Positions 58,828 to 64,000 of a DNA stretch of 64,000 nt are shown here, in pieces (position 1 is the first letter of the stretch; each line of letters starts with the position of its first letter). The notes under the pieces are model-generated. The model was given only the letters and a program-made list of their open reading frames with translations. It made no database searches and was not told the origin of the DNA. Where the stretch lies: positions 31,101,213 through 31,165,212 of the forward strand of contig NC_036453.1 of NCBI RefSeq assembly GCF_002775205.1, in the 5' to 3' direction. The stretch comes from Xiphophorus maculatus. Its lineage: Eukaryota; Chordata; Actinopteri; Cyprinodontiformes; Poeciliidae. Position numbers and translations under genes: made by a program.

Positions 58828-60620
58828 TATGTTGTCAGTAGTTCATAGAATAAAAGAACAATGTTCATTTTACTCAAACATAAACCTATAAAAAGTAAAA
58901 TCCGAGAACACCGACCATTTGAGTGGTCTCTTCATTTTTTTCCAGAGCTCTATATACATATACAGACAAATAAAGCATTAAAGTACATTGTGCTCCCAAA
59001 AATATAAAATATGTATTCAAAACCTAAAAAGTGGTTTTGGTATTGCAGTCTAAGGGAAATTAAGCTCAGGAATGGCTGCAGGAAAGAAAGAAACCCGACC
59101 ACGCTTGGCTCTGATCTCAGGCATCCTGAAGCACAGCAAAATGTAAAATCCTAACTGAAATTATTCCTTTTAGTTTGTAGTCCAACTGTTCTTTATTTCT
59201 TTTAATGGAGAGTTTTAACCACATAGAAAATGTGCTTTAATTAGAGGGAGCAAATTTTCTATTTAACAGTTTTTTACATGTCTTCATAGAATATAATAGA
59301 GCAGAATATCCTTTATTGTCCCACAGTGACGACATTCAGGGTGTAACGTGCTGAAGGTTTCTGATTTGCTTAGTCACCTTGGTCTAGCCATTCCTGCATA
59401 GCTGTTTTGCTGCTGCTGGTTTCTTTGGTTCCTTCAGTTCGCTGCTTGTGTTAGCTCCAGTTTGTTAAAGTGTCTATCATTCCTGCTTGTGTAGCTCCTT
59501 TTGTTCTTCCAAAATAACACACTTTGTTTGACCTTCGCTGGCCCGTGTCCAGCGTTTGAGCCCACCCAACTCACTCTTCCCACAGCACTTACCAATTCTG
59601 AGTGGCCTTCCCTTTCTCGTTTTAACACAGCGCCCTTCCTTTATTGTTTAATTACAATGTGTGATAAATACCAGTGTAGGAAGTAGATAGTAGTAAATGC
59701 AATGTCAAAAGTTCACTGTATTTTCAACTAAGATAGATAAAATCCATTGTTTTGGAGTGAAGTTGGGCTCAAACATCTAACATGAATTATAAAACATTCA
59801 CATTGACAGATATCTTCTCCTGCTTGTTTTATGCATTTTTTTCTTTTAAGTTTTATGTCTAAGCCCCAAATTATTCATAACCCTTACAGACTTACTAATA
59901 CTTCCATTCATACTTTGAGAAGTAAATCAAAAAATAGGTAAATAAGCCAAAAAAACTAAATCAAAACTACTTATTACACAAAAACATACCAAATCATTTA
60001 TTTTATGTTAATTCTTTTATTTCAAATATATAAAATTTTGTTTTACAGTTATCCACAGGCCTATGAGACAATAAACTACGAGTGATGAGTTCTCCACGGA
60101 AACAGCTTTGTCGATAAGTCTTGTTTTAGTTTGGCAGAGTTTCTTCAGCAGAAAGCGAACATTGTCCCACAACCTGTTTGTTAAGATTCCACGCTTTTCA
60201 GTACAAGCTGCACTTTTTCCACCACTGTTACTGTAAGCATTAGTGACATTTCGAAAGGAAGAAAGGCAGTCATAACCACTGACTATAGTTATAATTATGG
60301 ATTATAAATTAAAAACAAGCAAAACAACAAGAAGCCACACGATTGTCAACGTTTACATATGATCAAAAAAATCCAGATCAGAGCAGATTTCACATCTTAC
60401 ACAATGTCCAAATAAACAAAAAGACAGATGAGGATGCAGGAAAAAAATAATTAAGCTGTTTTTTGGTCTGAAAGCATCTCTAAATAACTATGTATTTATA
60501 AATACAGTTAATTCACTTTTCACAATATAAATGTTTCCTATGAAGACGACAAACGGTATTTCATTCATTCTTTCTGCCACAGTTTCGTTAAGTATCTTGA
60601 CTCAAATATAAGACTTTTAT
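58828..60620. other. Non-genic DNA downstream of the 210-aa claudin
   Basis: AT-rich. The part nearest 60.6 kb is probably claudin 3' untranslated region; minus-strand AATAAA occurs at 59997-60002. No other gene seen. Confidence 0.45.
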
Positions 60621-60665
60621 CAAATCTTATCTTGTCTCATCTTTACCCGACTCAGTTCTGTGACT

Positions 60666-61298
60666 CTAGACGTATTGCTGCTTGTTGGTGTCCACAGAGC
60701 GAGCCTTGGAGTACCGGTAGTCATAGTCGTTCTCGTTCTTAGGACACGTGGCGCAGAGGAGCCCACCGCCGATGACGAGCAGCGCTGCAGTGCCCCAGCC
60801 AATGTAGAGGGAGGCCCCCAACTCTCTCTTCTGAGCGCTGATCAGGGTTGGGTTGTAGAAATCCCGAACGATTGTGTTGGTGGTCCAGCAGACGGGGACG
60901 AGGACCAAGACTCCCGCGATGATGAAGACGACACCCGCAGCGACGGCCACTCTGCTCTTTTGAGTTTCGTCTGGTATGAAGTTGGTGCACTTGCCTCCCA
61001 CCACGCCTAGCAGGATCCCGAACACTGCAACGATGATGGCGATGACGATGAGCGCTCTGGCGGCCTGAAGGTCTTGAGGCAACTCCAGAAGAGAATCATA
61101 GACCTTGCACTGCATCTGGCCTGTGCTCTGAGTCACGCAGTTCATCCACAAACCCTCCCATATGACCTGAGAGGTGACGATGTTGGCACCGATGAAGGCT
61201 GTGACTTTCCAGGTTGGGAGGGCGCAGATGATGACGGTCCCCAGTAAGCCGATAAAGGCCAACGCCATCCCCAAGATCTGCTTTCCGCCGGCCACCAT
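60666..61298 (-). CDS. Claudin, claudin-3/4 type (210 aa)
   Basis: Canonical tight-junction claudin in a single exon. Trp30, G49-L50-W51, Cys54, Cys64 and Arg81 are in place; [13 protein letters not shown] and [11 protein letters not shown] are typical of the claudin-3/4/5/6 group. Helices are about 8-28, 81-101, 117-138 and 160-181. The second extracellular loop reads FYNPTLIS. The short tail carries [10 protein letters not shown] and ends QQYV, a PDZ-binding end for ZO proteins. The membrane-proximal CATCP (182-186) offers palmitoylation cysteines. It sits 6.7 kb beyond the long-tailed claudin on the same strand, so the pair probably arose by tandem duplication. Exact orthology (claudin-3 versus claudin-4) cannot be settled by eye. 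Confidence 0.95.
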   Translation of the reverse strand: MVAGGKQILGMALAFIGLLGTVIICALPTWKVTAFIGANIVTSQVIWEGLWMNCVTQSTGQMQCKVYDSLLELPQDLQAARALIVIAIIVAVFGILLGVVGGKCTNFIPDETQKSRVAVAAGVVFIIAGVLVLVPVCWTTNTIVRDFYNPTLISAQKRELGASLYIGWGTAALLVIGGGLLCATCPKNENDYDYRYSKARSVDTNKQQYV

Positions 61299-61959
61299 GT
61301 TGAAGCTTTGTTGCTGTCTTTAGAAACGGAGTAGTCGTGTCTTCCTGAGAGATGGAGAGCTTTGTTTGTTGCAAGATGTGTGGGTAGTGGTTTGAATTGC
61401 TGGTTTTAAGGAGAGACAAGGTCAGAGGAGGAGCTACAGTTGACGCTAAGCTGGAACTTGTTTGTGAGGATTCTGACCAAACCGGATCTCTTCACAACAT
61501 CAATGACCTTAGAGTTTCGGAGGTACAATGAAAGAAATTCACAGAAGAACAAAAATAAAGATAAACTAGGCATTTCTGTTTGTTCTGCTGATTAAATTCA
61601 ATTATGAAATCTTCAACAAACTGAAAAAATACAGTAACTACACAATTAAAACTAAATTAAACTAAACAGGGTCAGATCAATGCGGAAACTACAGCGATCC
61701 TTATTTAGTCAGCTGAAATGTTGCTGACTTCTTTTTCATTAAAGAAATCTACATTTTTAATACCTCTAGTGAAAGGAGAGCTGTATACAGATACATAATA
61801 CAAAAACAGTTAAAAATCTTCTCTCTGTCATAATGTTTCATAATTAATTGCATATCTAATCGATACTCTGTGTAATGACATGCAGATATTTAAGGTTGCA
61901 CGTCACAGCTTCCGGCAGGATCACTATTCTGTTATCTCTGTCTCTACATTCAGGTTACA

Positions 61960-62830
61960 CACAGAACACACAACCACACAGCTTTGGTTAGTGGCGCTGT
62001 GGTTTGACCCTGAGCTCAATTTCAAGCCTCATTTAAAGGAGATCACTAAAATTGCCCTTTATCATCTTCAGAATATTGCAAAAATCAGACAAATTTTATC
62101 CTTTGGAAACGCACAGATTCTTAGTGTCCTCACACATTGATTATTGCAGTGGTTCCCAAAGTGTGGGGTGCGCCCCCTAGGAGGAGCGCAGTGCCATTGC
62201 AGGGGGGGGCATGGGAAGCTGTATGGATGAATGAAAAAAAAAACACAGTTACACAAAAGTGTTTCACTGTAAAGATGGTTTGTAGTTTTTGTTGCAACCT
62301 GAAGTGTGAAATAAACTTCAGTGGAGTTTGAAAACAAAATATGTGTATAGGTTTATGTCTGGTTGAACGATGTGTGTGCCCAGTTGGTTTTATTTTCTTT
62401 TTGGAGGGGGATTTTATTGTAATCAATTGAGGGGGGCAGAAAATCTTTGGGAATCTGTGGATTATTGCAATGACTGTTTCCCTGGTTACCAAAAAAAAGT
62501 TTAGAGTCGGTTCTGAATGCAGCTGCTCATGTTCTGACTAAAACCGGGAAATATGCAAAAACAAGCTGTCGTCCCTTCATTGGCTGCCTGTCAGGCTCAA
62601 TCAGACTTTAAGATCTTGTTGCTCATCTACAAGGCTTTAAACGGACTGGCGTTCTCTCCCGTCTCTGACCTTTTCCACTTATAGGTTTCCACTTTTCCTC
62701 CTTGTAATCTCACATCTCAAGGCACTTTTTAAAAATCCCTAAAGCAAACCAACCTACCTCAGGACTTCAGGCAGGCGAGCTCTGTGGATGTTTTTAAAGC
62801 TATATTAAAGACCCGCTTGTTTACTTAGTT
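61960..62830 (+). mobile_element. L2-like LINE 3' remnant split by a hAT insertion
   Basis: The left part (to 62146) encodes a decayed AL YHLQNIAKIRQ-type stretch; the right part (from 62468) shows DFKILLLIYKALNGLA, typical of L2 ends. The two halves join across one copy of GATTATTG. Confidence 0.75.
62147..62459 (+). mobile_element. hAT-like MITE nested in the L2 remnant
   Basis: Starts CAGTGGTTCCCAAAG and ends CTTTGGGAATCTGTG, with an 8-bp duplication GATTATTG (62139-62146, 62460-62467). 313 bp, non-coding. Confidence 0.85.
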
Positions 62831-64000
62831 GTATTAATTTTAAACTCTATTTCTGTTTTACTGTCTTCTAGTATTATATGCTTTTAATCTGTTTTATTTT
62901 TGTCTTGATTCATTGTAACTGATCAGCGTTTTGTGTCAAAACACTTTAGAAGTAAAATAATTTTTTATTATTATTATTAGCATTAAAATAAATACAGAGT
63001 AAAAAGTCATGTTTTCCACCAAAGTAATACTTGATTTCTGTAAAAACTCCACATACGGTTCTGTCAACAAGTATTTCCCCTTTACTAATAATTACTGTTT
63101 TTCCTTTTTTTTGTTGCACGTAAATATTTCAGGTAATCAGACAATGAATTCTGGCCCACCAAGCAGGATTCTTTAAAAACATCCACATTGGAAGCTTTTA
63201 GCATGAGTGGCTTGTTCTCATCGGGTCATGAAACAGTTTTGCCTTCAGCTTTGACTACAGACTTTGACTAGACCACTCCAAGGTCATTTTTGTGCCATTC
63301 AGAGGAAGATTTGCTGTGCTACATAATGTAAATGTGCTTTGAGCGTAAAGTCACCATCTGATTGGTGGATATTCTCCTTCAGTTCATTTTCTGAACTGCT
63401 GTGTGAGATTTCCACCAAAAATAATGGGGCATTATTTGCCCCTCAACCTCAATCTCTCTCTGGATGCGTTCTGAATCTTTTGTGATCTCCTGAATAAGTT
63501 ACCTCGGCACTCTTGAAGTCATTTTGACAGCTGATCCTCTCTTAGGAAAATTCACCACTGTTCTTGGTTTTCTTTGTTGATAATAGGTCGGTATCGCTAC
63601 CTTTTCTCTCTGCAACATCTTTGTTATCTATTTCTTTTGAATGGGGACACAATGTGTTCCTTTTGTAGATATTTTAGCCTACTTCATGCTGCCAAGCAGG
63701 TTCCATTTAAATTATTTTTTTCTTGACATCTCTGGCAAAAATTAGAAACTGAAAAATGAAGCTTAAAAATAAAAAAATGGGGAATTACTTTTCACATAGA
63801 GGCAGGATTAGTTGGATAGCTTTTTCACTTAATAAAATAAATCATCTTTTAGGAATTGCTTTTTACACAGTTTATCTTTGTCTACTAATGAAAAATGTAT
63901 TTAAATCGAAAGAAATATCATAAATAGGGCTTTAATATGTAAAGAAAACTGATACAGACATAAGAATAATAAAGAACTTTAACCAAAATTCAACAAAATG
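62831..64000. other. Non-genic DNA at the right edge
   Basis: Decayed transposon-like sequence around 63.2-63.6 kb; otherwise nothing recognised. Confidence 0.45.
63230..63560 (-). repeat. Degenerate transposon-like fragment
   Basis: TTTGACTAGACCACTCCAAGG and CCATTCAGAGGAAGATTTGC are stretches commonly seen in fish Tc1-related repeats. No frame remains. Confidence 0.4.

Overview
The window looks like nuclear DNA of a teleost fish, probably a percomorph. Genes are split by GT-AG introns, coding density is low, intergenic DNA is AT-rich, and tRNA-derived SINEs, Tc1-like, hAT-like, piggyBac-like, L2 and L1 elements are scattered through it. Nothing in it is bacterial or viral in organisation.

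Layout. From 1 to about 33.8 kb it is gene-poor and repeat-rich. Notable parts are a 5.2-kb non-coding repeat with an internally deleted tandem copy (4.2-9.9 kb), a SINE (14.0 kb), a piggyBac-type MITE (15.1 kb), a large inverted-repeat element (16.3-18.1 kb), the 3' exon of an unrecognised coiled-coil gene (19.6-20.7 kb, minus), a composite hAT-like structure carrying unrelated DNA (20.85-23.57 kb), and an orphan promoter-like region (26.5-26.85 kb). From 33.9 to 46.0 kb, 15 coding exons on the minus strand encode merlin (nf2, 581 aa). Head-to-head with it, mettl27 (47.9-51.0 kb, plus; 5 coding exons, 226 aa) encodes a small SAM-dependent methyltransferase. Two single-exon claudins follow on the minus strand, at 53.0-53.9 kb (326 aa, unusually long tail) and 60.7-61.3 kb (210 aa, canonical claudin-3/4 type). 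An internally deleted L1 with nested insertions lies between them.

Gene context. METTL27 next to CLDN3/CLDN4 matches the order in the human Williams-Beuren interval (7q11.23), so this is conserved synteny; human NF2 is elsewhere (22q12). Merlin is a cortical FERM protein at cell contacts and claudins form tight-junction strands, so the neighbourhood has an epithelial-junction flavour, but shared regulation is not shown by the sequence.

The main points for follow-up are the E-X-E composite hAT structure, whose outer and inner 8-bp duplications match in a nested pattern and which carries a promoter-plus-first-exon fragment; the claudin with a tail running about 120 residues past an internal ARYV; the merlin with a polyglutamine run and no canonical C-terminus; and the non-coding 5.2-kb element with arrays of hairpins. 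All exon models were read by eye from splice signals and remembered family alignments; no search was run.
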